Shown here: piece by piece, positions 49,327 to 57,355 of the stretch
How the letters are laid out: each line of letters opens with the position of its first letter
How positions within the stretch are numbered: position 1 is the stretch's first letter
Origin: CAWIXB01 sp963839955
GTDB taxonomy: Bacteria > Actinomycetota > Actinomycetes > JACCUZ01
Direction: 5' to 3'
Length of the DNA stretch: 64,000 nucleotides
NCBI GenBank assembly: GCA_963839955.1
Contig: CAWIXB010000001.1
Location: 2,728,001-2,792,000, forward strand
Notes under the pieces: generated by a model
The model's database searches: none
Seen by the model: only the letters and a program-made list of their open reading frames with translations
Told to the model about the DNA's origin: nothing
Position numbers and translations under genes: made by a program

Positions 49327-50528
49327 CGACCTGGTGCGACATCCCGGAGGGGTCGCCGTTCCCGGTGCAGAACCTGCCCTTCGGCGTCTTCTCCACCGAC
49401 GAGGACCCGCGGGTCGGCGTCGCCCTCGGTGACCACGTGATCGACCTGGCGCCGCTCGCCGCCGTCGAAGGTCTCGACGGTGGCCATGTCTTCGAGGCGA
49501 GCTCGCTCAACCCGTTCATGGCACTGGGCCGGCCGGCCTGGAGTGCCGTGCGGTCGTGGCTGACCGAGCTGCTCACCCACGACGGGGACCGCGATCTCGT
49601 CGAGGCGCATCTCGTGCCGCGCGAGGAGGTGCAACTGCACCTTCCGTTCGAGGTTGCCGACTACGCCGACTTCTACTCCTCGCGCCACCACGCCGAGAAC
49701 GTCGGACGCCTGTTCCGGCCGGATGCAGAACCGCTCACGCCCAACTGGCGGCACCTGCCGATCGGCTACCACGGCCGGGCCGGCACGGTCGTGGTCTCGG
49801 GGACCGACATCGTGCGGCCCAGCGGTCAGCGCCGGCCGCCGGACGCCGGTGCCCCGACGTACGGTCCGTCAGCCCGGCTCGACATCGAGGCCGAGGTCGG
49901 CTTCGTGGTGGGTGTGCCCTCGCCACACGGCACAAGCGTTGCGACGTCGGCGTTCCGTGACCACGTATTCGGTGTCTGCCTGGTCAACGACTGGAGCGCG
50001 CGCGACCTGCAGGCCTGGGAGTACGTCCCGCTCGGGCCGTTCCTCGGCAAGTCCTTCGCGACGTCGGTGTCGCCGTGGGTGGTGCCCCTCGACGCCCTCG
50101 CAGCCGCCCAGGTCGCCCCGCCCGTGCAGGAGCCGCCCGTGCTGCCCTACCTGCGCGACGAGGAAGGTTGGGGTCTCGACCTCTCGCTCGAGGTGTCGTG
50201 GAACGGCACGGTCGTCACGCGCCCGCCGTTCGCCGGCATGTACTGGACGCCTGCCCAGCAGCTCGCCCACCTCACCGTCAACGGGGCGTCACTGCGCACC
50301 GGCGACCTCTACGCGTCGGGCACCGTGTCCGGGGAGGAGCGAGACGAGCGCGGGTCGTTCCTCGAGCTGTCCTGGAACGGCACCGAGCCGGTGACCCTCG
50401 ACGACGGAACGCAGCGGACGTTCCTCGAGGACGGCGACGAGGTGAGCATCAGCGCCTGGGCACCGGGAGCGGACGGGGTGCGACTCGGTTTCGGCGACGT
50501 CACCGGCCGCATCGTCGCCGCGGGCTAA
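49323..50528 (+). CDS. fahA: fumarylacetoacetase
   Basis: Last enzyme of tyrosine breakdown, splitting fumarylacetoacetate to fumarate and acetoacetate (401 aa). The N-terminal SH3-like part is followed by the FAH fold: DFYSSRHHAENVGRLFR (catalytic His region), GYHGRAGTVVVSGT, LDIEAEVGFVVG (metal Glu pair), VNDWSARDLQAWEYVPLGPFLGKS and a Lys/Glu set near the end. ATG overlaps the upstream unknown gene by four bases. Confidence 0.95.
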   Translation: MTTWCDIPEGSPFPVQNLPFGVFSTDEDPRVGVALGDHVIDLAPLAAVEGLDGGHVFEASSLNPFMALGRPAWSAVRSWLTELLTHDGDRDLVEAHLVPREEVQLHLPFEVADYADFYSSRHHAENVGRLFRPDAEPLTPNWRHLPIGYHGRAGTVVVSGTDIVRPSGQRRPPDAGAPTYGPSARLDIEAEVGFVVGVPSPHGTSVATSAFRDHVFGVCLVNDWSARDLQAWEYVPLGPFLGKSFATSVSPWVVPLDALAAAQVAPPVQEPPVLPYLRDEEGWGLDLSLEVSWNGTVVTRPPFAGMYWTPAQQLAHLTVNGASLRTGDLYASGTVSGEERDERGSFLELSWNGTEPVTLDDGTQRTFLEDGDEVSISAWAPGADGVRLGFGDVTGRIVAAG

Positions 50529-50818
50529 TCGAAGAGGTCGTCCATGAACGACCTCTTCTTCTTGCGCGGCTTGCCGTAGTGCCCACCGTGCTCGCCGTAC
50601 TGCGGTTGGTTGCCGCCGTAGGACGGCTGCTCGTAGGTGGGCTGCTGGGGCGCCTCGCGCTGACCTGACCCGTGCCAGGCCTGCTCGGCGTCCACGAGGC
50701 GCTCGAGCTCGCCGCGGTCGAGGAAGATGCCCCGACACTCGCTGCACTGGTCAACGGTGACGCCGTTGCGCTCATACGTGCGCATCGCGCCCTGGCACTT
50801 GGGACAGGTGAGATCCAT
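50525..50818 (-). CDS. TFIIB-type zinc-ribbon protein (zf-TFIIB domain)
   Basis: 97 residues. The N-terminal zinc ribbon has two CxxC pairs, LTCPKCQGAM and DQCSECRGIFLDRGEL (about 3-38), the zf-TFIIB pattern; the rest is a Gln/Tyr/Gly-rich linker and a basic end (KPRKKKRSFMDDLFD). Such proteins are common and of unknown role, possibly binding nucleic acid or membrane partners. It converges with fahA, overlapping stops, and sits between the two tyrosine operons on the hppD strand. Confidence 0.85.
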   Translation of the reverse strand: MDLTCPKCQGAMRTYERNGVTVDQCSECRGIFLDRGELERLVDAEQAWHGSGQREAPQQPTYEQPSYGGNQPQYGEHGGHYGKPRKKKRSFMDDLFD

Positions 50819-50865
50819 CGAGCAAGGATAGGCAGGGTCGGCGGATTCCGCCGATGCGCCCACCG

Positions 50866-52095
50866 CTAGAGGTTTCCGCGGCGCTCCTGCTCGCGCTCGA
50901 TGGCCTCGAAGAGCGCCTTGAAGTTGCCCTTGCCGAAGCCCAGCGAGCCATGGCGCTCGATCAGCTCGAAGAACACCGTCGGCCGGTCGCCGATCGGCCG
51001 CGTGAAGATCTGCAGCAGGTAGCCGTCCTCGTCGCGGTCGACCAGGATCCCGCGCTTCTGCAGCTCCTCGATCGGCGCGCGGACCTCGCCGATGCGCTCG
51101 CGCAGCTCGGGGTCCTCGTAGTAGGAGTCGGGCGTCACGAGGAACTCCACGCCCTCGGCCCGCATCGCGTCGACGGTGCTGACGATGTCGTTGGTCGCCA
51201 GCGCGAGATGCTGTGCGCCGGGGCCGCCGTAGAACTCGAGGAACTCGTCGATCTGCGACTTCTTCTTCGCGACGGCCGGCTCGTTGAGCGGGAACTTCAC
51301 CCGGTGGTTGCCGTTGGCGACGACCTTCGACATCAGCGCGGAGTAGTCGGTGGCGATGTCGTCGCCGATGAACTCCGCCATGTTCACGAAGCCCATGACC
51401 TTGTTGTAGAAGCCGACCCACTCGTCCATGCGGCCGAGCTCGACGTTGCCGACGACGTGGTCGAGGGCCTGGAAGAGGCGCCTGGGCTGACCGGACCGCT
51501 TCTGGTACGTCGAGGAGCGGGCGACATATCCCGGCAGGTAGGGGCCGGAGTAGCGCGACCGGTCGACCAGCGAGTGACGCGTGTCGCCGTAGGCGGCGAT
51601 CGCGGCCATCCGCACGGTGCCGTGCTCGTCGCTGACGTCGTGGGGCTCCTCGACGATCGTCGCGCCGGTGCGGCGAGCCTGCTCGATGCACCGATCGACG
51701 TCGGGCACCTCCAGCGCGATGTCGACGACGCCGTCACCGTGGGCGCGGTGATGGTCGAGCAACGGGCTGTCGACAGCCACCCCGCCCTTGACGACGAACC
51801 GGCAGGAACCGCTCCTGAGCACGAAAGCCTTGTGGTCGCGGTTGCCTGTCTCGGGGCCGGCGTAACCGACCAGCTCCATGCCGAAGGCCGACTGGTAGTA
51901 GGTGGCGGCCTGGGTCGCGTTGCCGACGACGAAGACGACGGCGTCCCATCCGGTGACGGGGAACGGGTCGGTGGACGCGTCGTAGTCGACGAGGCCGACC
52001 AGCTGTTGGAGCTGGACCAGGTCGAGGTCGGCGCCGCGCTCGTCGTCGGTGAGCCCGGCGGCGGCGGTCGAGGCAGGCAGCGAGTCCGTGGTCAT
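50866..52095 (-). CDS. hppD: 4-hydroxyphenylpyruvate dioxygenase
   Basis: Converts 4-hydroxyphenylpyruvate to homogentisate (409 aa). Two vicinal-oxygen-chelate halves; iron ligands are in ALDHVVGNVEL (His), AQHLALATND (His) and TVFFELIERHG (Glu). The C-terminal GFGKGNFKALFEAIEREQ helix that closes the active site is present. ATG 52095 has GGAGG 5 bases upstream. It is divergent from an Lrp-family gene; the spacer of 136 bp holds TTGA-N6-TCAA (52126-52139). Confidence 0.95.
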   Translation of the reverse strand: MTTDSLPASTAAAGLTDDERGADLDLVQLQQLVGLVDYDASTDPFPVTGWDAVVFVVGNATQAATYYQSAFGMELVGYAGPETGNRDHKAFVLRSGSCRFVVKGGVAVDSPLLDHHRAHGDGVVDIALEVPDVDRCIEQARRTGATIVEEPHDVSDEHGTVRMAAIAAYGDTRHSLVDRSRYSGPYLPGYVARSSTYQKRSGQPRRLFQALDHVVGNVELGRMDEWVGFYNKVMGFVNMAEFIGDDIATDYSALMSKVVANGNHRVKFPLNEPAVAKKKSQIDEFLEFYGGPGAQHLALATNDIVSTVDAMRAEGVEFLVTPDSYYEDPELRERIGEVRAPIEELQKRGILVDRDEDGYLLQIFTRPIGDRPTVFFELIERHGSLGFGKGNFKALFEAIEREQERRGNL

Positions 52096-52231
52096 GCAGG
52101 CCTCCAGGGCATTCCGTCCGGCAGCTTGAGGTCGATCAAAGCCCACGAGGGGCAGACTGTGCAATGATGCGCCACTGGCCTGGACAATGTGTACGCCGAT
52201 GCGCGGGGGCACCCCGGACGGAGTGAGCAGG

Positions 52232-52738
52232 ATGACCACCGAGCTGGACGACCTCGATCGCCAGATCGTCGAGCTCTTCGCGGCCGAGCCGCGGATCGGC
52301 GTACTGGAGTGCTCTCGCCGGCTCGCCGTCGCGCGCGGCACCGTGCAGGCGCGGCTCGACCGGATGACGCGCGAGGGCGTGATCCGCGGGTGGGGGCCCG
52401 AGCTGGACACGGCCGCCCTCGGCTACACCGTCACGGCGTTCGCGACGCTGGAAATCCTGCAGGGGCAACCGGACCGGCCCGGGCACGACGGCGTCGCCCG
52501 CCACCTCGCGTCGATTCCGGAGGTCCTTGAGGCGCACACCATCACCGGCAGCGGCGACGTGCTCGCACGCCTCGTCGCGCGGTCGAACTCCGACCTCCAG
52601 CGGGTCATCGACCGGGTCGTCGACTTCGAGGGCATCGTGCGCACCTCGACGGTGATCGCGCTGGCCACCCAGATCCCCCACCGGGTCCTCCCGCTCGTCG
52701 CCGAGGCGACGGGAGCGAGGGCGGTAAAGAGGCCGTAA
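52232..52738 (+). CDS. Lrp/AsnC family regulator (probable regulator of hppD)
   Basis: 168 residues, the standard Lrp length. Helix-turn-helix (about 3-60): LDDLDRQIVELFAAEPRIGV, VARGTVQARLDRMTREGVIRGW. The RAM ligand domain follows (about 70-150) with AHTITGSGDVLARLVA. It is divergent from hppD, and this pairing is common in actinomycetes, so tyrosine or 4-hydroxyphenylpyruvate control of hppD is a good inference. ATG 52232 fits the family start better than ATG 52187. Confidence 0.88.
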   Translation: MTTELDDLDRQIVELFAAEPRIGVLECSRRLAVARGTVQARLDRMTREGVIRGWGPELDTAALGYTVTAFATLEILQGQPDRPGHDGVARHLASIPEVLEAHTITGSGDVLARLVARSNSDLQRVIDRVVDFEGIVRTSTVIALATQIPHRVLPLVAEATGARAVKRP

Positions 52739-52825
52739 ACGCCAAGCGTTACCGGGTCAAGAACGCCAGGCTCCGGGTCGATGCCCTGATGTCCACGTTG
52801 TGCAGACACTGCCGAGAGGCGCCTG

Positions 52826-54070
52826 ATGCCCGGACTCACCACCACCCGCCGTCTCGTCGTCTCCGGCCTCGTGGCCGCCGTCACGCTCGGCCTCCCCTCC
52901 CTCACAACGGCCGCACATGCCGCGTCGCCGTCGGACCAGCGCATCACCACCAAGTTGAACGCGCGGGACGCCGCCAGCGCCCTCGGCCGAGACATGACCG
53001 GCCTCGTGATCGACGCGGGGAGCGGCCGCATCCTCTACCAGCGGGACCGCAACGAGCGGCAGATGCCGGCCTCCAACACCAAGATCGTGACGGCCGTCAA
53101 CTCGCTGCGCTCGTTCGGGGCGTCGCACCGGTTCACGACCCGGGTGGTCGCGAGCCCGACACGCACCCGCGTCGTCATCATCGGGTCCGGTGACCCGTCG
53201 CTGAGTGCCTCCGACGTCGACCTGCTCGCCTACCGGACGGCACGCGCGGTCAAGGCTCGCGGCGTTCGCCGGGTGCAGGTGCGCGTCGACGACTCGCTCT
53301 TCCCGGCGCCAACTCTCGCGTACGGCTGGAACAGCAACTACATGCCCACTGACGTCAGCCCGGTGCGCGCGCTCGTCGTCTCGAAGCACACGCGGTGGGA
53401 CACGTCGATCGACGCAGCTCGCTATCTCGCGGCACGACTGAAGGCGCGCGGTGTCGGCGTCTCCAGCGTCGCCCGGGCCCGCAAGGGCTCCAGCGCCACG
53501 ACGGTCGCCACCGTGCAGGGCAACACGGTGGGCACCATCGTGAGCTACATGCTGCGTGAGAGCGACAACGACCACGCCGAGGCCATGCATCGTTTGGTGG
53601 CGCGCAAGAACGGCTATGCCACCAGCTGGTCCGGTGCGCGCGCAGCACAGCGAGCCGTCCTCGCCGGCGCCGGCGTGCGACTCGGCACATCGTCGCTCTA
53701 CGACGGCAGCGGACTCTCGCGATCCGGCCGGATCTCCGCGGACGTGCTCGTGCGCGCGGTCAGGCTCGTCTTCGACGGGAAGCACCCGCGGCTCGCCTCG
53801 CTGCGCAGCGGCTCGTTCCCGGTGGCTGGGCGCACCGGCACACTCGCGGCGAGGTACAACCGCTTCACCACCTCCCCCAGCCGGTGTGCCGCAGGCAAGC
53901 TGAGCGGGAAGACCGGCTCGCTGCGCGGCGTCATCAGCCTGAGCGGCTTCGCGCGCGGGGCCGACGGCCGGGTCAAGCTCTTCTCGTTCCTGCTCAACGG
54001 AGTGCCGTCGAACCTGACCACCCGGCAGGCCGTCGACCGGCTCGCCGCGACCATCACGGGATGTTGGTAG
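52826..54070 (+). CDS. D-alanyl-D-alanine carboxypeptidase, PBP4/DacB type (peptidase S13)
   Basis: Exported cell-wall enzyme (414 aa). A signal peptide of about 32 residues ends AAHAA. Penicillin-binding motifs: SxxK in PASNTKIVTAVNSL (about 83-90), SxN in RESDNDHAEAMHRLV (about 248-262) and KTG in GKLSGKTGSLRG (about 355-366). PBP4-type proteins trim or cleave peptide stems of peptidoglycan. Two Cys (CAAG, GCW) may pair. The start follows a GAGAGG site. It is a single gene between the Lrp regulator and the STAS gene. Confidence 0.9.
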   Translation: MPGLTTTRRLVVSGLVAAVTLGLPSLTTAAHAASPSDQRITTKLNARDAASALGRDMTGLVIDAGSGRILYQRDRNERQMPASNTKIVTAVNSLRSFGASHRFTTRVVASPTRTRVVIIGSGDPSLSASDVDLLAYRTARAVKARGVRRVQVRVDDSLFPAPTLAYGWNSNYMPTDVSPVRALVVSKHTRWDTSIDAARYLAARLKARGVGVSSVARARKGSSATTVATVQGNTVGTIVSYMLRESDNDHAEAMHRLVARKNGYATSWSGARAAQRAVLAGAGVRLGTSSLYDGSGLSRSGRISADVLVRAVRLVFDGKHPRLASLRSGSFPVAGRTGTLAARYNRFTTSPSRCAAGKLSGKTGSLRGVISLSGFARGADGRVKLFSFLLNGVPSNLTTRQAVDRLAATITGCW

Positions 54071-54085
54071 CACATCGTGGCGTTT

Positions 54086-54102
54086 CGTCACGAAAAGTGA
54101 CG
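54086..54102 (+). terminator. hairpin after the carboxypeptidase gene
   Basis: CGTCAC-GAAAA-GTGACG gives a 6-bp stem with a GAAAA loop 16 bp after the stop codon; no T-tract. The following 170 bp to the STAS gene hold no other clear structure except a -10-like TAGGAT. Confidence 0.4.
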
Positions 54103-54196
54103 TCCGTGGGCGCCCTCGGACGCGGCTGCTGCGCCGTTCGGGTGGCCGGGAGGCTGTCCGAGTGATCGCTGCTCGCGCTTGACGACCCGGTGATTT

Positions 54197-54202
54197 TAGG
54201 AT
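54197..54202 (+). promoter_or_regulatory. -10-like element upstream of STAS gene
   Basis: TAGGAT fits TANNNT and lies 70 bp before the STAS start. A proper -35 at the right distance is not clear, so an alternative sigma factor may be used. Confidence 0.25.
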
Positions 54203-54271
54203 GCGATCAGCTCGCCCGTCGGTCCTGCAGGTGGCCCCGGGCACAGGTTCACACCAGGGAGGAGCAGTCCG

Positions 54272-54640
54272 ATGGACCTGTACCTGACGACGTCAGAGGT
54301 GGGTGACCATGCGGTTGTCCAGGTCTCGGGCGAGATCGACCTCGAGACCGCCTCACAGCTCGGCGACCATCTCGTCACCGTCATGCGTGAGAGGACCAGC
54401 CACCTCGTCCTCGATTTCAGCCGAGTCACCTTCATGGACTCCACCGGCCTGAAAGTGCTCATCGCGACCCAGCGTCGCGTCCTGCTTGCCGGCGGGAGCC
54501 TGGCCCTCGTCGGTCTCACCCGTCCGGTGCTGAAGGTGCTGACCGTCACCGGGCTGGTGTCGACGTTCACCCTCTACGACAACGTCGAATCTGCTGTGGC
54601 TCCGTCCAGGACGCCCGAGCAGGCGGCTCCGGTCGACTGA
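54272..54640 (+). CDS. anti-sigma factor antagonist (STAS domain)
   Basis: 122-residue STAS protein of the SpoIIAA/RsbV type. VVQVSGEIDLETASQLGDHL, LVLDFSRVTFMDSTGLKVLIAT (the Asp-Ser-Thr-Gly site, Ser about 58, phosphorylated by an anti-sigma kinase) and LALVGLTRPVLKVLTVTGL. Dephosphorylated protein would bind an anti-sigma factor and free a stress sigma factor. The start has GGGAGGAG upstream. No kinase or sigma gene is next to it, so its partner is elsewhere. Confidence 0.92.
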   Translation: MDLYLTTSEVGDHAVVQVSGEIDLETASQLGDHLVTVMRERTSHLVLDFSRVTFMDSTGLKVLIATQRRVLLAGGSLALVGLTRPVLKVLTVTGLVSTFTLYDNVESAVAPSRTPEQAAPVD

Positions 54641-54641
54641 C

Positions 54642-56075
54642 CTAGCCCTGCGCGGCCGGTGCGCTCCGGTGGCCGGCGGCCGCGCCCACCAGTGCGAAGA
54701 CGATCATCACCGCGTCGATGAGCAGGAAGGCCTTGACGTCACCTCCGTCGGGAGCGTGCAGTCCGGCGAAGATCGCGCTGGCGATGCCGATCATCACGAT
54801 GGAGCCGAGGGCGTCGCTGACCTGCAGGGCCGCGGAGTTCGCGCCCTGCTCATGAGCGGGTGAGAGCTCGAGCACCAGCACACTGCAGGAGGTCAGGCCG
54901 ACTCCCATCCCGAGGCCCGCGATGACCCAGCCGACGGCCGCCGCGACCGGCGGCGCCGAATCGAGTGTCGCGAGGGCCACCAGCGCGATGCCGGCGGCGA
55001 CAAGCAGGAAGCCGACGCCGATGAGCCGCGTCCGGGCCACGCCCAGCGACGGGCGTCCCTGGTACCACGAGCCGAGCGCCCAGGTAAGAGCGCCGCCGGT
55101 CAGCGATGCGCCTGCCCACGTCGTCGCCAGGCCGCGCTCCTCGATGAGCATGAGCGGCACGAACGTCTCGGCGCCGAAGAACGCTCCGGAGAAGACCCCG
55201 CGCAGGGTCACCACGGTCGGCAGGCCTCGGGCGAATCGCAACGCCCCGGGCGGCAACAGCCGCGGAACGCTCGGCACCAGGAGAGCCGCGGCCGCCACGA
55301 GGAGCGGGAGCGACACCCAGGCGAGCAGCTGACCGGCGGACTGCAGAAGACCCACGCCGATCGCGGCCGCCAGCGCCGGCAGGAGTCTGCTGCGCGGCGC
55401 GGCGCTGGGGGCGGTGTCGGTGTCGCCGGTGCCGGAGCCGTCGAGATGCCGCAGCCGCGGCAGGATCAGCAGGGTCGCGCCCACGAGCAGCGGCAGCACC
55501 CCGAGGAAGACCCACCGCCACGACACCTCGTCAGCCAGGAAGCCGGCGATGAGCGGGCCGACGAGGGACGGCAGGATCCAGCCGCTCGACATCGCGGAGA
55601 ACACCCGGGGCCGAAGCCCTTCGGGGAACGCGCGGGCCACGATGACGTAGAGCGCGACGATGTTCAGACCGCCGCCGAAGCCCTGCACGGCGCGGGCGAC
55701 GACCAGCACCCACATCGACGGTGCGGCACCGGCCAGGGCGAGCCCGGACCCGAACACCACCGCCGCCATGAGGAACGGCAGGATCGGACCGCGGCGGTCC
55801 GACACCTCGCCGGAGACGACCATGCCGAGGAGGCTGGCCGTCAGGAACACCGAGAACGCCAGCCCGTAGTAGCGCAGGCCGCCGAGGTCGCGGGCGGCCA
55901 CCGGCATCGCCGTCGCCACCGCGATCGCCTCGAACGCCACGGCCAGCACCACGCCCACGACGCCGAGGGTCAGCGCGCGGTACTCGCGGCCGAAGAGGCG
56001 CAGCTCCGTGCCCGGCGCGGCAGGCGGGCTCGACTGGTGGCCGTCGGCGCTGGTCGTCGGGGTGGGCGAGGTCAC
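54642..56075 (-). CDS. MFS transporter
   Basis: 477-residue membrane protein with about 14 hydrophobic segments. Motif A-like GEVSDRRGPILPFLMA lies between helices 2 and 3 and a motif C-like GWILPSLVGPLIAGFLAD follows. It resembles the DHA-type exporters, but the substrate cannot be told. The GTG at 56075 is preceded seven bases upstream by GATCAT, a partial -10, so leaderless transcription is possible. Convergent with the STAS gene, one base apart. Confidence 0.85.
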   Translation of the reverse strand: MTSPTPTTSADGHQSSPPAAPGTELRLFGREYRALTLGVVGVVLAVAFEAIAVATAMPVAARDLGGLRYYGLAFSVFLTASLLGMVVSGEVSDRRGPILPFLMAAVVFGSGLALAGAAPSMWVLVVARAVQGFGGGLNIVALYVIVARAFPEGLRPRVFSAMSSGWILPSLVGPLIAGFLADEVSWRWVFLGVLPLLVGATLLILPRLRHLDGSGTGDTDTAPSAAPRSRLLPALAAAIGVGLLQSAGQLLAWVSLPLLVAAAALLVPSVPRLLPPGALRFARGLPTVVTLRGVFSGAFFGAETFVPLMLIEERGLATTWAGASLTGGALTWALGSWYQGRPSLGVARTRLIGVGFLLVAAGIALVALATLDSAPPVAAAVGWVIAGLGMGVGLTSCSVLVLELSPAHEQGANSAALQVSDALGSIVMIGIASAIFAGLHAPDGGDVKAFLLIDAVMIVFALVGAAAGHRSAPAAQG

Positions 56076-56172
56076 GGCAACGATGATCGGAGTTGAACAG
56101 GGGTTGAGGTCAAGTCGGTTTCTCGTGGACCCTGACCTTTACCGCCGCGGAGCGGTCGGGTAGACCGGCGAC

Positions 56173-57288
56173 ATGACCACAACTGAGGACGCGACCGGCC
56201 TCGAGGCGATCAGCGAGCCGTCGCGGGTCGCCGACGAGGGCGAAGCGATCGGGCCGGACGAGCTCGGGCTGGCGGCCCGCAACCACGGCATGCCGCTGGA
56301 GGGCATGCGGTGGGACGTGACGCCGGTCGGCATGCACTACCTGCTGACCCACTACGACATCCCGTGGATCGACCCCACGTCATGGCGGCTGGCGATCGGT
56401 GGCCTGGTCGAGCGGGAGCTGACGCTGACGCTGGACGACGTCCGCGCCAGGCCGTCGGTCACGGCGACGGTCACGATGGAGTGCGCGGGCAACGGGCGGG
56501 CTCGGTTGCGCCCGCGGCCGGTCAGCCAGCCGTGGCTGCACGAGGCGGTCGGGACGATGGAGTGGACCGGGACCCCGCTCGGGGCGCTGTTGCGCGAGTG
56601 CGGACCCTCCGACGACGCGAGCCACGTGGTCTTCACCGGCACCGACCACGGTGTGGAGCGCGGGAAGGAGCAGGACTACCAGCGGGGCCTCACCCTCGAC
56701 CAGGCGATGGCCGACGAGGTGCTGCTCGCCTACGGATGCAACGGGATCGCGCTGCCGCCGCAGCACGGCTTCCCGGTGCGGTTGCTGATGCCGGGCTGGT
56801 ACGGCATGGCGTCGGTGAAGTGGTTGCGCTCGATCGAGATCGTGGACGAACCCTTCGAGGGCTACCAGCAGACGGCGTACGCCCTCCGGCAGGAGTCCGG
56901 CGAGCCGGGAGAGCCGCTCACCCGCATTGCGCCGCGCGCGCTCGTCGTCCCGCCGGGATGGCCGGACTTCATGTCGCGGCGGCGGTTCACCCGCCCGGAG
57001 TCACAGGTGATCGAGGGTCGCGCGTGGTCGGGCTGGGGCGAGGTGGCGCAGGTGCAGGTCACCACCGACGGCGGCTCGACCTGGGAGGACGCGACACTCG
57101 AGCCACCAGTGGGCCGGCACGCCTGGCGCCGGTGGACGCTGCCCTGGACACCCGAGCCCGGGTCGTACGTCGTCGCCGCCCGCGCCACCGACGCCACCGG
57201 ACGCACCCAGCCCGTCGAGCCCTCCTGGAACCGCGGTGGCTTCGCCAACACCACCACCCAGCACATCCACGTCCTCGTCACGGCGTAG
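56173..57288 (+). CDS. sulfite oxidase family molybdoenzyme
   Basis: 371-residue molybdopterin protein. The Moco domain (about 50-240) contains VTATVTMECAGNGRARL, whose Cys is the molybdenum ligand, GTDHGVERGKEQDYQRG, and GFPVRLLMPGWYGMASVKWLRSI. The C-terminal immunoglobulin-like dimerisation domain starts at about 255 (RFTRPESQVIEGRAWSG). No Sec or Tat signal is seen, so it appears cytoplasmic, unlike many bacterial sulfite dehydrogenases. No cytochrome or haem gene is near; the electron acceptor and substrate are open. Confidence 0.88.
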   Translation: MTTTEDATGLEAISEPSRVADEGEAIGPDELGLAARNHGMPLEGMRWDVTPVGMHYLLTHYDIPWIDPTSWRLAIGGLVERELTLTLDDVRARPSVTATVTMECAGNGRARLRPRPVSQPWLHEAVGTMEWTGTPLGALLRECGPSDDASHVVFTGTDHGVERGKEQDYQRGLTLDQAMADEVLLAYGCNGIALPPQHGFPVRLLMPGWYGMASVKWLRSIEIVDEPFEGYQQTAYALRQESGEPGEPLTRIAPRALVVPPGWPDFMSRRRFTRPESQVIEGRAWSGWGEVAQVQVTTDGGSTWEDATLEPPVGRHAWRRWTLPWTPEPGSYVVAARATDATGRTQPVEPSWNRGGFANTTTQHIHVLVTA

Positions 57289-57297
57289 CCCTTCCGC

Positions 57298-57341
57298 GGT
57301 GATCATGCAGTTGTGCAGACCTGCACAACTGCATGATCACC
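57298..57341. terminator. perfect 21-bp-arm palindrome between convergent genes
   Basis: Arms 57298-57318 and 57321-57341 are exact reverse complements separated by AC. It sits 9 bp after the sulfite oxidase stop and is followed at once by CAACGAA-G-TTCGTTG (57341-57355), which abuts the xanthine dehydrogenase stop. A two-way terminator is the simplest reading; no T-tract is present. Confidence 0.6.
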
Positions 57342-57355
57342 AACGAAGTTCGTTG

